Shown here: piece after piece, positions 41,926 to 49,504 of the stretch
Layout of the letters: each line of letters starts with the position of its first letter
Numbering within the stretch: the first letter of the stretch is position 1
NCBI GenBank assembly: GCA_964477735.1
Contig: CAYZFD010000008.1
Coordinates: forward strand, 1-49,504
From: CAYZFD01 sp964477735
Lineage (GTDB): Bacteria > Bacteroidota > Bacteroidia > Flavobacteriales > Flavobacteriaceae
Direction: 5' to 3'
Length of the DNA: 49,504 nt
The notes under the pieces: model-generated
The model's input: only the letters and a program-made list of their open reading frames with translations
What the model was told of the DNA's origin: nothing
Database searches by the model: none
Position numbers and translations under genes: made by a program

Positions 41926-44724
41926 CTACAACGTCATGATATAATCCACAATGGCATCACCATGGGCCAAATCCATTTTTTTCCTAAGACGATAGCGCTT
42001 AATTTCTACACTACGTACAGAGATGTTGAGTAGCGGGGCAATCTCCTTAGAGGAGAGGTTGAGCCTGAGGTAGGCACAAAGCCTAAGATCGTTGTGGGTG
42101 AGTTTGGGATGAATTTTCTTAATGCGCTTCAGAAAGTCTTTGTCGGCATTGTTAAAAGCTTCCTCGAAAAAATTCCAATCATCCTCGTTGTTCATATTTC
42201 GATCAATGAGCTTAATGATTCGACCTGTCATGGCTGGGCCACTGGCCTGTTTTATTTCTTCTTTTAGGGATACCAAAAACTTGTTTCGCTTGATTGTACT
42301 CATCGTTGAAATGGCCAATTCACGATTTTTACTTTCAATATCGGCACGCAATTGGTCGTTGCGCAACTTCATCATTTCTTGTCTGTTGGCCAACTCTTGT
42401 ATTTTCCATTCTCGTTCATTTCGGGCAATCAATTTCTGTCGCTCTTTCCTATAATATTGCGTATAGGCTTTGTTAACTGTCCAAACAATGAGTAGAAAAG
42501 CAAGGCTGTAACAAAAAATGGCAGTATTCGACAAATACCATGGTCGTGCAATGGATATTTTTGCTGTTTGCGTGATATCAGAAACGGTATTGTTAACCTT
42601 TACACGGACTTCAAAAGTATAGGTGCCATATCTTAAATTGCTAAATGATGCTGAGGCTGTTGGAGACCATGTGCTCCAAACATCATAAAAACCCTTTAAA
42701 CGGTGTTGGTATAAAACCTGATCATATTTTTGATAGTTGGGTGTACTGAAAGAAAACTGCAAATTTTTCTGGTTGTTCTCCAATGTCAATTCAGCGGTAT
42801 TTAGCGGAAACAAGGTTGCTTCCCCAGAGTTGGTGCTTGCCTCTACTTGTTGCACAAAAGTGATCGGAGCAGGACTACTTTCATTACTTAAATGAACCTT
42901 TAAAAACCCATCATTGGTGCCTAACAAATAACGACCATCAGAAAACTTGCTGAGGTGTTCATAGGGGCTCACCCCACGCCTTAACTTTTCCTCAATTGGG
43001 AATGTTTCAGTGATTGGGTGCTGACTAATGGGATCTTTTGCTAGGGCAATGATATTAGATTTGCTAAAAAACCAAAGTTTTTTGTCAGTTTCAACCTCCA
43101 TTTTGCCTGTAATGTACTCGGCATTTTCGAATAAGGCAGACAAGGAATCTAAGCGCTGGAACTTTGATTTTTCCCGATCAAACTGAAAAACACCCGAGGG
43201 AGCATGATAATACAAATCATTTTTAAACGAAACCAAAGAAGCATAAAGTCCTTTTTCGAGAGAAGGTTCTTTAACAACACGCTCAATGACCATAGCTTTG
43301 GGGTCGAGTTCAAGCTTAAACACACCCTTATATTCATGGCTCACAAAAAGGGTGGAATCATTAACAAATTCAAAAAACTTAGAAGAGTTTTCGAATCCTT
43401 TAAGTTTTTGTTTGAATTGCCAAGAATCATTCCGACGTTCCAGCAAATAAAGTCCGTCATAATTTCCCTGCAAGAGGTATTGTGGCTGATTTGGAACGGT
43501 CCTAAAGTTCCAAGTGCCACGAACATCAGAAATTTTTTGTGCATGGTTGTTTTGAATTTCAAATGTGCCAACATCGTGGCCGCATAGCAATTTTCCGTCT
43601 GGGGTTTTAAACAATGTCCAAACCTGACCAGCGGTAGAAGTAATCAAAACAAAGTTAGAAGAATTATTGTTTCTCACATAAAGTCCTTGATTGGTACCCA
43701 AATACAGCTTTCCGTTGTGTTCTGCCGAGGCATAAACGGTGCCTATCTTGCCATCCAAATCTTGAAAAACGCTCACTTTTGACCGAACATTTAGGCAATC
43801 AATACCATTGTCGAGGCCTAACCAAATATTGGCGGAATGATCTTCAAAAACTGACAACACTGTGTTGTTGGCTAGCCCATTAGAAAAATTAATTTGATGT
43901 TCTAATTTTCCTTCGGCGTCTAAGATTAATAAGCCTTTGGTGACTGTTCCAATAGCAAGTCCGCCGTTTTTGAGTTGTTGGGCGGTATAAACTTTTTGAC
44001 CTTGTAATAGCTTATTGGCAGGCCAACTGCTTTTAAGCATTCGATTTCCCACGAGTTGAAAAAGGCCAGATTCACTTGTTAGCACTTGCAATTTATCGGC
44101 AATTTTAAACACCCCTACAATGACGTCATCATAAAAAAGTTCGTGGTTTACAAAAACTTGAGCTTGGCCAGCGTCTAAAACAAAAAGTCCCTGTTGAGCT
44201 TTTTGAAAATAAATGGTTTTATCCACCAAAAAAGAAGATGTAATTGGAGTTCCATCATCAATAACTTTAATTTCGTTGGTGTTTTTATGATAGAAAACCA
44301 GGCGGTGTAGGGATTGAAAAACAATCCAACTTCCGAAATCTAGAATTTTCCAAAATTGCTCATCTTCAATGGGATCTAAATCAACTTTTTGCAACAGAGA
44401 CACATAAACCAATGTTCCAAAAACATCTCGCTCCCAATAGCCAAAGTCCATATACATGCCTGTGAAAACTTTGTCCTCGATGACTTTTACAGATCGAACA
44501 ACAGACTCATTTGGGCTAGAATAAAGCTTCCATCGCTCACCGTCAAATTCGAGGAGCCCACTGTTGTTGGCTGCATAGATTCGCTTTTCGCTGCCCTGCG
44601 AAAGCATCCAGTTTTGGTTGCCGGCAGCGTAGTCGTTGGCCGAAAAATGTAGGATGGGCGGGATCTCTTGGCTGAGCACTAGAAATCCCAAAAGCATCGT
44701 AGCGATGTAAAGCAAGTTTTTCAT
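41926..44724 (-). CDS. PUL sensor-regulator: beta-propeller, Y_Y_Y domain, membrane helix, LuxR-type HTH
   Basis: The 932-residue protein begins MKNLLYIATMLLGFLVLSQE, a signal peptide. It then has about 600 residues of two-component-type propeller repeats (for example ANIWLGLDNGIDCLN, GKLYLGTNQGLYVR, GRYLLGTNDGFLKV), a Y_Y_Y domain (YQHRLKGFYDVWSTWSPTAS), and one membrane helix (YLSNTAIFCYSLAFLLIVWTV). A coiled coil leads to a C-terminal LuxR-type HTH (RLCAYLRLNLSSKEIAPLLN, then SVRSVEIKRYRLRKKM). There are no kinase or receiver domains, so it is a simplified cousin of HTCS regulators that couples periplasmic glycan sensing directly to DNA binding. It probably controls susC and the GH149 operon. 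The start at 44745 is less likely than 44724. Confidence 0.88.
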   Translation of the reverse strand: MKNLLYIATMLLGFLVLSQEIPPILHFSANDYAAGNQNWMLSQGSEKRIYAANNSGLLEFDGERWKLYSSPNESVVRSVKVIEDKVFTGMYMDFGYWERDVFGTLVYVSLLQKVDLDPIEDEQFWKILDFGSWIVFQSLHRLVFYHKNTNEIKVIDDGTPITSSFLVDKTIYFQKAQQGLFVLDAGQAQVFVNHELFYDDVIVGVFKIADKLQVLTSESGLFQLVGNRMLKSSWPANKLLQGQKVYTAQQLKNGGLAIGTVTKGLLILDAEGKLEHQINFSNGLANNTVLSVFEDHSANIWLGLDNGIDCLNVRSKVSVFQDLDGKIGTVYASAEHNGKLYLGTNQGLYVRNNNSSNFVLITSTAGQVWTLFKTPDGKLLCGHDVGTFEIQNNHAQKISDVRGTWNFRTVPNQPQYLLQGNYDGLYLLERRNDSWQFKQKLKGFENSSKFFEFVNDSTLFVSHEYKGVFKLELDPKAMVIERVVKEPSLEKGLYASLVSFKNDLYYHAPSGVFQFDREKSKFQRLDSLSALFENAEYITGKMEVETDKKLWFFSKSNIIALAKDPISQHPITETFPIEEKLRRGVSPYEHLSKFSDGRYLLGTNDGFLKVHLSNESSPAPITFVQQVEASTNSGEATLFPLNTAELTLENNQKNLQFSFSTPNYQKYDQVLYQHRLKGFYDVWSTWSPTASASFSNLRYGTYTFEVRVKVNNTVSDITQTAKISIARPWYLSNTAIFCYSLAFLLIVWTVNKAYTQYYRKERQKLIARNEREWKIQELANRQEMMKLRNDQLRADIESKNRELAISTMSTIKRNKFLVSLKEEIKQASGPAMTGRIIKLIDRNMNNEDDWNFFEEAFNNADKDFLKRIKKIHPKLTHNDLRLCAYLRLNLSSKEIAPLLNISVRSVEIKRYRLRKKMDLAHGDAIVDYIMTL

Positions 44725-44733
44725 ATAGCTTAC

Positions 44734-44767
44734 CAAAGATAACAAAACTAGCTGTTGTTGGATTCAA
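44734..44767 (-). promoter_or_regulatory. Candidate promoter of the PUL regulator, overlapping a hairpin
   Basis: The minus strand reads TATCTTTG (44741-44734), an exact TAnnTTTG, ending 9 bases before the ATG. A TTG at 44767-44765 lies 23 bases upstream, inside the right arm of the terminator-like hairpin. Confidence 0.45.
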
Positions 44768-44780
44768 CAACAGCTAGTTT
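44745..44780 (-). terminator. Hairpin terminator downstream of the SSS symporter gene
   Basis: AAACTAGCTGTTGTTG (44745-44760) and CAACAACAGCTAGTTT (44765-44780) form a perfect 16-base stem around a 4-base loop. On the minus strand it is followed by TTGTT, a modest T-tract. It lies 43 bases after the symporter stop. Confidence 0.7.
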
Positions 44781-44823
44781 CAAAAATTATAAGGGATTAC
44801 AAAACTCCTTTTTGGATTAAGGC

Positions 44824-46506
44824 CTACCAGAAAAAGGCATACAGAAAGGCCGTTACCAACATAATGGCCATGGCCGAAATGTTAAAGGCAGGGGCTGTGG
44901 CAAAAGTTTTCTTGGAAACCTGAATTCCCTTAGGATCTTCTTGGTTTCCTCCAAAATAACTGATGAGGGCAATCACACCAATGGTTGCTAAGCAAGTGAG
45001 CATCATTTGGTGCATGAAGGGCAAATCGATAAAAAAGGCTGCATCTGACCATCCATTGGGAGCCACCTTGAAATACATGGCCACAGGAATAGAAAGAATT
45101 ACACCCCAAATGGCGGCTTTGTTGGTTGCTTTTTTATAGAAAAGTCCCATCAAAAAGACGGCTAAAATTCCTGGGCTCACCACCCCTGTATATTCTTGAA
45201 TGAATTGAAAAACTTGACCCAAGGTTCCCAACTGTGGTGCAATCAACATGGCAATAATTAGGGCCAATAATCCTGTGAGTCTGCCCACTTTTACCATTTG
45301 CTTGTCTGAGGCCTTTTTGTTGAGAAAGGCTTTGTATATGTCCATCGTAAAAATGGTTGATGTGGAATTTAACATAGAGGCCAAAGAGGAAACAATGGCT
45401 GCAGCGAGGGCGGCAAGGATTAACCCTTTTAGTCCTGAAGGAATGAAATTTTTAATGAGCCATGGTGTAGCATTATCGTTCATGATGGCGCCATTGGCCC
45501 CAATAAATCCTTGGTCAACAGAAGCCAAAGTGAGCTCGCCGTTTGGGTCTAAATTCATGACATAGGCTATGATTCCAGGCAATACAACTATTATAGGAAT
45601 CAAAAGTTTTAGAAATGCTGCAAAAGCGATTCCTTTTTGCCCTTCTTTTAAACTTTTTGATGCCAAGGTTCGTTGGATGATGTATTGATTGAAACCCCAA
45701 TAATAGAGATTGGCGACCCACATGCCCCCAACCAAAACGGCCAAGCCTGGCAGGTCAAACCAGGCGTCCTTTCCATTTGGTGTTATTATTTCGCCTTTAG
45801 ATAAAATCATGGAAAACCTTTCGGGAACTGTGTTGTAAACATGCTTAAGACCATCAATAAAGTTTCCACTATCTGTTACTTCAGACAGTCCAATGTAAGT
45901 CATCATGAGTCCCCCAAAAATGAGTAAGACCACTTGGATAACATCTGTCCAAGCAACAGCTGCTAGTCCGCCCCAAAGCGAGTAGGCGGCCGCAAAAAGT
46001 CCAAGGCCAATGATGCTGGTGAGCAATATACTGCCGTCTCCACTACCCACGATGGTGTCGAGTGCCTTACCCCCTAAAAAGAGGACCGTTGTTAGATTGA
46101 CAAACACAAAAAGTGCAATCCAAAAAACAGCTAAAATGGTTTTTAAGTTGGTGCTAAAGCGCTTTTCGATAAATTCTGGAATGGTGTATAGCCCTTTTTC
46201 TATGAAAATGGGTAGAAAGTATTTTCCAACAACCAATAAGGTAATGGCGGCCATCCATTCATATGAGGCTATGGCGAGACCAAGGGCAAATCCAGAACCA
46301 GACATGGCAATAAACTGTTCGGCAGAAATATTGGCCGCAATGAGTGAGGCTCCGATGGCCCACCAGGGTAAAGATTTTCCGGCTAAAAAATAATCTTCGG
46401 CGGTTTTTTGTTCTCCTTTTTTGGTTCTAGAAACGTAGAGTCCAATGAAAAGAATGAGTGCACAGTAGAGCGCAAATACAACAATGTCTAGATTTGAAAT
46501 GTTCAT
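44824..46506 (-). CDS. Sodium/solute symporter (SSS family, SGLT-like)
   Basis: This 560-residue inner-membrane carrier has about 14 helices. It has the SGLT-like signature WGFNQYIIQRTLASKSLKEGQ, the N-terminal AEDYFLAGKSLPWWAIGASLIAANISAEQFIAMSGSG, and FFYKKATNKAAIWG near the end, all like Na+/glucose or galactose symporters. In this place it most likely imports free glucose released by the periplasmic glycosidases, complementing the oligosaccharide carrier at 32346. It is transcribed toward the regulator, with a hairpin between them, and its own start lies 80 bases from the tRNA-Arg gene. Confidence 0.9.
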   Translation of the reverse strand: MNISNLDIVVFALYCALILFIGLYVSRTKKGEQKTAEDYFLAGKSLPWWAIGASLIAANISAEQFIAMSGSGFALGLAIASYEWMAAITLLVVGKYFLPIFIEKGLYTIPEFIEKRFSTNLKTILAVFWIALFVFVNLTTVLFLGGKALDTIVGSGDGSILLTSIIGLGLFAAAYSLWGGLAAVAWTDVIQVVLLIFGGLMMTYIGLSEVTDSGNFIDGLKHVYNTVPERFSMILSKGEIITPNGKDAWFDLPGLAVLVGGMWVANLYYWGFNQYIIQRTLASKSLKEGQKGIAFAAFLKLLIPIIVVLPGIIAYVMNLDPNGELTLASVDQGFIGANGAIMNDNATPWLIKNFIPSGLKGLILAALAAAIVSSLASMLNSTSTIFTMDIYKAFLNKKASDKQMVKVGRLTGLLALIIAMLIAPQLGTLGQVFQFIQEYTGVVSPGILAVFLMGLFYKKATNKAAIWGVILSIPVAMYFKVAPNGWSDAAFFIDLPFMHQMMLTCLATIGVIALISYFGGNQEDPKGIQVSKKTFATAPAFNISAMAIMLVTAFLYAFFW

Positions 46507-46585
46507 GTGGCTGTTTTTTAAATCAAGGTTTGAAGATAGGTTTTTTTTTAAACTTTTTACACTAAAGCAACTTCTACTATGATTG

Positions 46586-46657
46586 TAGCCCCGCCAGGAA
46601 TCGAACCTGGATCTAAAGTTTAGGAAACTTCTATTCTATCCGTTGAACTACGGGGCT
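46586..46657 (-). tRNA. tRNA-Arg(CCT)
   Basis: The minus strand folds as a full cloverleaf of 72 bases: acceptor AGCCCCG/CGGGGCT with discriminator A, D stem GTTC/GAAT, anticodon stem GAAGT/ACTTT around TTCCTAA (anticodon CCT, codon AGG), and T stem CCAGG/CCTGG with TTCGATT. The 3' CCA is not encoded. Its first two bases are also the last two bases of the cruF stop codon. Confidence 0.95.
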
Positions 46658-47291
46658 AGAACAATGCAAAAGTCGCAAAAAATAAAAATTGCACAAGCAA
46701 TAAGTGATACGAAAATGTGGTGTCTTTTTCTTTAACACTTATTTGAAAGACCCACTGAATGGGGAAAGCAACAAGAAACCAACCCACATAATTTTGTATA
46801 GGAACTTCAAGACTTTCGAAAGCCCAATAATCGAATCTTGGCGCTACAGGTTCTATGACCAAATCGAGCAAAACCATCAGCACGGCACCAAGACCTGCCG
46901 CAACGAGTGGTCTTTGACCAAACCATCGGGCTGCTACGGCACCAGTAATAAAGGTGAGCATCACCCAGTTCACACCAATCATCAGCGGCACACCCAATAT
47001 TTTAAATCCGAGGTTGTCACCATATTCATAAGACCCAAAAATTAATCCATAATTCACCCCTAAAATTTCAGCAATCATGCCCACAATAAAAGCCGTAAAA
47101 GCTGCAACCAAAACACGTTTGTTCACTTGGGGTTGATTCACAAAAAGCAACATGAAGGTGATGAATAAATTCACGGGGGTGAAGGCCATAAACAAGTTTT
47201 TGTTTCCAAACAAAATGCCCAAAGCACCACTGACATGAAAAAGCCAAATAAGAAAAACCGAAATTAGCGTTTGCCGATTCTTGGGTATCAT
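46656..47291 (-). CDS. cruF: Carotenoid 1,2-hydratase CruF-type membrane protein
   Basis: The 211-residue protein has six or seven hydrophobic helices and the CruF/DUF422 family pattern. ILGVNYGLIFGSYEYGDNLG is followed by KILGVPLMIGVNWVMLTF, and LLDLVIEPVAPRFDYWAFE carries the conserved Asp/Glu residues. CruF adds water at the 1,2 double bond of the psi end group, a step to myxol- or saproxanthin-type carotenoids. It overlaps crtD by 4 bases (ATGA), and its TAG stop overlaps the tRNA-Arg 5' end by 2 bases. Confidence 0.85.
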   Translation of the reverse strand: MIPKNRQTLISVFLIWLFHVSGALGILFGNKNLFMAFTPVNLFITFMLLFVNQPQVNKRVLVAAFTAFIVGMIAEILGVNYGLIFGSYEYGDNLGFKILGVPLMIGVNWVMLTFITGAVAARWFGQRPLVAAGLGAVLMVLLDLVIEPVAPRFDYWAFESLEVPIQNYVGWFLVAFPIQWVFQISVKEKDTTFSYHLLLVQFLFFATFALF

Positions 47292-48760
47292 AAAGATTTA
47301 CGTTGAATGCTATCAGCCACTATTTTTGCAGATAAAAGGCAAAGAGGGATTCCTCCTCCAGGATGCACACTGCCTCCACAAAAATACAGATTTGAAATTT
47401 GCTGAGAAAAATTGGGATGCCTTAAAAAAGCCGACCGCTGATGATTGCTCGAAGCTCCGTATAGCGCCCCTTTATAAGAGCCCGTTCTTATAGCAATATC
47501 AGACGGAGTCATTACGGTTTCTTCTTCGATAAGTGGCTCTAAATCTGTGCCTAAAATTTTATTGAGTTTAGCCAAAACATGTTGTCTTAATTTTGTTGAA
47601 AGTGCGGTCCAATCTTGACCCGTATCATGAGGTGCATTGATCATCACAAACCAGTTTTCACAACCCATTGGGGCATCATTTTCAACGTCTTTCGATGTAA
47701 TGTTGACATAAATTGTGGGGTCGTTAGTGAGTGTCTTGCTCTTAAAAATGGCATTGAACTCTGCCTTATAATCTTCTGCAAAAAAGATGTTATGAAGGTC
47801 TAACATTGGAAAGCTTGCTTTTATTCCCCAATAAAAAATAATGGCAGAGCTAGAGCGCTCTTGTTTTAAAGTTTTTTCGGGTGCACTATTTCGAGGTAGC
47901 AATTTTCGGTAGGTGGGCACAATGTCCATATTAGAAATCACAACATCAGCTTCAGTGTGTGTGTTGTTTACCATAACCCCTTTTACCACATTTTTTTCGA
48001 CCACAATCTCGTCAACTTTGGTATTCAACCGAACCTGAACTCCTTTTCTTTTGGCCAACGATAGCAGACTTTCAGTAATGGCATACATGCCTTGTTTAGG
48101 CACAAAAGTTCCATACTCTTGTTCGAGGTGTTGAATGAGGGTCATCATGCCCGAAGTTTGGTAGGGGTCCGAACCATTATAGGTGGCATAGCGGTTATAG
48201 AGTTGCACTAAATGGGGTTCTTCCAAATCCTTGGTGTTTGCCTGGTTTAGGGTTTTGAAGAGATCAAAAGTGTGGAGTTTAGCCAGTCCAATAATGGTGT
48301 CTTTCGACAAAAAAGTGCGCCAATCATGCAAAGATTTTTCTAAAAAAAGACGCTTAGTTCGTTCATATTTTTTTGCTGCTTTTTTGAGGTATTTTTTCAA
48401 TTTATCTGGCTGAACACCAAACACTTGATGCGCCTCACTAAGCAACTTGTTTCTGTCTCCATAGGCCTTGTAGCGGGTGCCATCATTCCAAAAATAATGA
48501 CAGGCCACCGCTTTTTTCTTGTAATCGAAAAAATCTTTTGGGTTTTCGCCTGCCAACTCAAAAAGTTCATCTACAAAATGTGGCATCGTAAACAACGAAG
48601 GGCCTGCGTCAAAACGATAATGGCCCAATGAAAAAGTTGATAGTTTTCCTCCAGGATAGGAATTGGCTTCTATAATCAAAACTTCATAACCTTGACAGGC
48701 CAAACGAATACTCGTGGCGATTCCCGAAATTCCAGCGCCAATAACAACTGCCTTTTTCAC
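47288..48760 (-). CDS. crtD: Carotenoid desaturase, probably 1-hydroxycarotenoid 3,4-desaturase CrtD
   Basis: This 490-residue FAD-dependent enzyme of the CrtI family has the dinucleotide motif VVIGAGISGIATSIRL, then SYPGGKLSTFSLGHYRFDAGPSL. The central segment LYNRYATYNGSDPYQTSGMM and the C-terminal FCGGSVHPGGGIPLCLLSAK follow. The GGSVHPGGGIPLCLLSA wording and the link to cruF fit CrtD rather than the phytoene desaturase CrtI, which usually sits next to crtB. It would introduce the 3,4 double bond after CruF hydration. It overlaps both neighbours by 4 bases. Confidence 0.8.
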   Translation of the reverse strand: MKKAVVIGAGISGIATSIRLACQGYEVLIIEANSYPGGKLSTFSLGHYRFDAGPSLFTMPHFVDELFELAGENPKDFFDYKKKAVACHYFWNDGTRYKAYGDRNKLLSEAHQVFGVQPDKLKKYLKKAAKKYERTKRLFLEKSLHDWRTFLSKDTIIGLAKLHTFDLFKTLNQANTKDLEEPHLVQLYNRYATYNGSDPYQTSGMMTLIQHLEQEYGTFVPKQGMYAITESLLSLAKRKGVQVRLNTKVDEIVVEKNVVKGVMVNNTHTEADVVISNMDIVPTYRKLLPRNSAPEKTLKQERSSSAIIFYWGIKASFPMLDLHNIFFAEDYKAEFNAIFKSKTLTNDPTIYVNITSKDVENDAPMGCENWFVMINAPHDTGQDWTALSTKLRQHVLAKLNKILGTDLEPLIEEETVMTPSDIAIRTGSYKGALYGASSNHQRSAFLRHPNFSQQISNLYFCGGSVHPGGGIPLCLLSAKIVADSIQRKSL

Positions 48761-49455
48761 AAGCTACTAGATTTATAGGTTTCAATGTTTTCGACAGAAA
48801 AACGTGAAAACAAAGATTCTTTATACCACTTTCTCTTAAAAGTCTTTTTAACAATTTTCTTATGAGGATCGCTCTTGTATGCAAACTGCTGGAGGGCTTC
48901 TTCATTTTCCCACACACTAAAAGTAGCTTGCTCTATAAATGGCCACTCCCCTATGCCCTTAAACCACTGCACATGCTTGGCATTTTGGATGCCTTTTGAG
49001 GCTACTGGCACAGCACGCCAAAATTCTAACAATCGCCATGGTTGCAAGGTGGCACGAGTAATAACAGCCACTTTACACCCAGCATTCGATGGTGATTGTT
49101 CAAGTTTATGGAAAGGGTTTTTTCCGTTCCACAAACCATGACTTTTAATGGGCAACAAATCATATCTTTTATAGAGTGTGGCTTTGTTAGTGTAGTCTAA
49201 AAACCAAGAATTTTTATTGATGAATTCTTTACGGGTTTCATCAGATGTCCAAATGCCCAAAAAAGCATAAGTGGAAAAATCTGGCCACAAACTAAATCCT
49301 TTCCCGCCCCCAGTTCCTAGCAATTTATAGAACTCTAAATCTTTGGTGTGTTTCAAAGATTTGTGGGCGCGCTGCATTTGAGTAAATGCCCAAAAGCGAT
49401 GGTGATTAAATCTTACAAAAAATACACTAACAACACTTTCAGAAAATCTAGACAT
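48757..49455 (-). CDS. CrtA-like carotenoid monooxygenase (spheroidene monooxygenase family)
   Basis: The 232-residue protein resembles CrtA by its N-terminus (VVSVFFVRFNHHRFWAFTQM) and the segments KLLGTGGGKGFSLWPDFSTYAFLGIW and GIGEWPFIEQATFSVWENEEALQQFAYK. CrtA oxidises the 2 position of acyclic carotenoid ends. In flavobacteria related proteins may hydroxylate or ketolate the psi end of myxol-type pigments, and the exact product is unknown. It is the first gene of the operon crtA-like/crtD/cruF, each junction being an ATGA overlap. Confidence 0.75.
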   Translation of the reverse strand: MSRFSESVVSVFFVRFNHHRFWAFTQMQRAHKSLKHTKDLEFYKLLGTGGGKGFSLWPDFSTYAFLGIWTSDETRKEFINKNSWFLDYTNKATLYKRYDLLPIKSHGLWNGKNPFHKLEQSPSNAGCKVAVITRATLQPWRLLEFWRAVPVASKGIQNAKHVQWFKGIGEWPFIEQATFSVWENEEALQQFAYKSDPHKKIVKKTFKRKWYKESLFSRFSVENIETYKSSSL

Positions 49456-49459
49456 AGCA

Positions 49460-49467
49460 CAAAGATA
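49460..49467 (-). promoter_or_regulatory. Candidate -7 element of the carotenoid operon, near-leaderless
   Basis: The minus strand reads TATCTTTG, an exact TAnnTTTG, ending 4 bases before the ATG at 49455. Transcription would start at or next to the start codon. The -33 region has no clear TTTG, and the window ends soon after. Confidence 0.45.
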
Positions 49468-49504
49468 GCCAATGCCTCAGCAATTTCTACCGCCTATTTT
49501 TTTT

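Noticed and set aside
1..49504. CRISPR array, insertion sequence, prophage or toxin-antitoxin pair
   Set aside because: No regularly spaced repeats, transposase, integrase or phage structural genes were seen. The only repeats are the 123-base unit and the assembly duplication.

Overview
The window is a bacterial chromosomal scaffold of moderate-to-low GC. It most likely comes from a marine member of the Flavobacteriaceae (Bacteroidota), and the read-assembly marks suggest a draft or metagenome-derived genome. The evidence is a SusC/SusD polysaccharide utilisation locus (PUL), a beta-propeller/Y_Y_Y/LuxR regulator, a bacteroidete-type bifunctional ornithine-lipid acyltransferase, flavobacterial carotenoid genes (crtA-like, crtD, cruF), and several promoters with the Bacteroidota -7 motif TAnnTTTG.

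Bases 1-8210 hold a compact housekeeping block on the + strand: a partial tRNA-Leu on the - strand, then prs, rplY, pth, ribF, serS, a DUF4286 gene, rsmA, mgtE and a D-2-hydroxyacid dehydrogenase. Start/stop overlaps are common in it. A 123-bp tandem repeat unit rich in inverted repeats fills 8284-8512. Next come a TPR/LuxR-type regulator, an OlsF-like acyltransferase, lysC with a GNAT gene, and a hybrid histidine kinase relic in which both phospho-acceptor residues are Asn. These are followed by a TerB-like gene, mfd, an ACT-domain protein, yraN, metG, a short ssb, a zinc-ribbon gene, a CBS-pair protein, an SDR-type protein and two small lipoproteins.

Bases 26531-46506 form a beta-1,3-glucan (laminarin-type) PUL made of two convergent blocks. 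The + block encodes a very large GH149-like beta-1,3-glucan phosphorylase, a GH17 lipoprotein, a second clan GH-A lipoprotein and a GPH-family sugar symporter, joined by tiny spacings or overlaps. The - block encodes a sodium/solute symporter, a sensor-regulator, SusC, SusD, two PKD-type surface lipoproteins and a GH16 laminarinase lipoprotein. The inferred route is surface cutting by GH16, capture by SusD and the lipoproteins, import through SusC, periplasmic trimming by GH17 and GH-A enzymes, inner-membrane uptake by the GPH and SSS carriers, and cytoplasmic phosphorolysis to glucose-1-phosphate.

The last 3 kb holds tRNA-Arg(CCT) and a translationally coupled carotenoid operon (crtA-like, crtD, cruF). 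Two runs of exactly 100 N mark scaffold joins. The first (26070-26169) is flanked by an identical 55-bp direct repeat, so it is probably a failed contig overlap. The second (35942-36041) lies inside a lipoprotein gene, between two diverged copies of the same domain end. I saw no CRISPR array, insertion sequence, prophage or rRNA.
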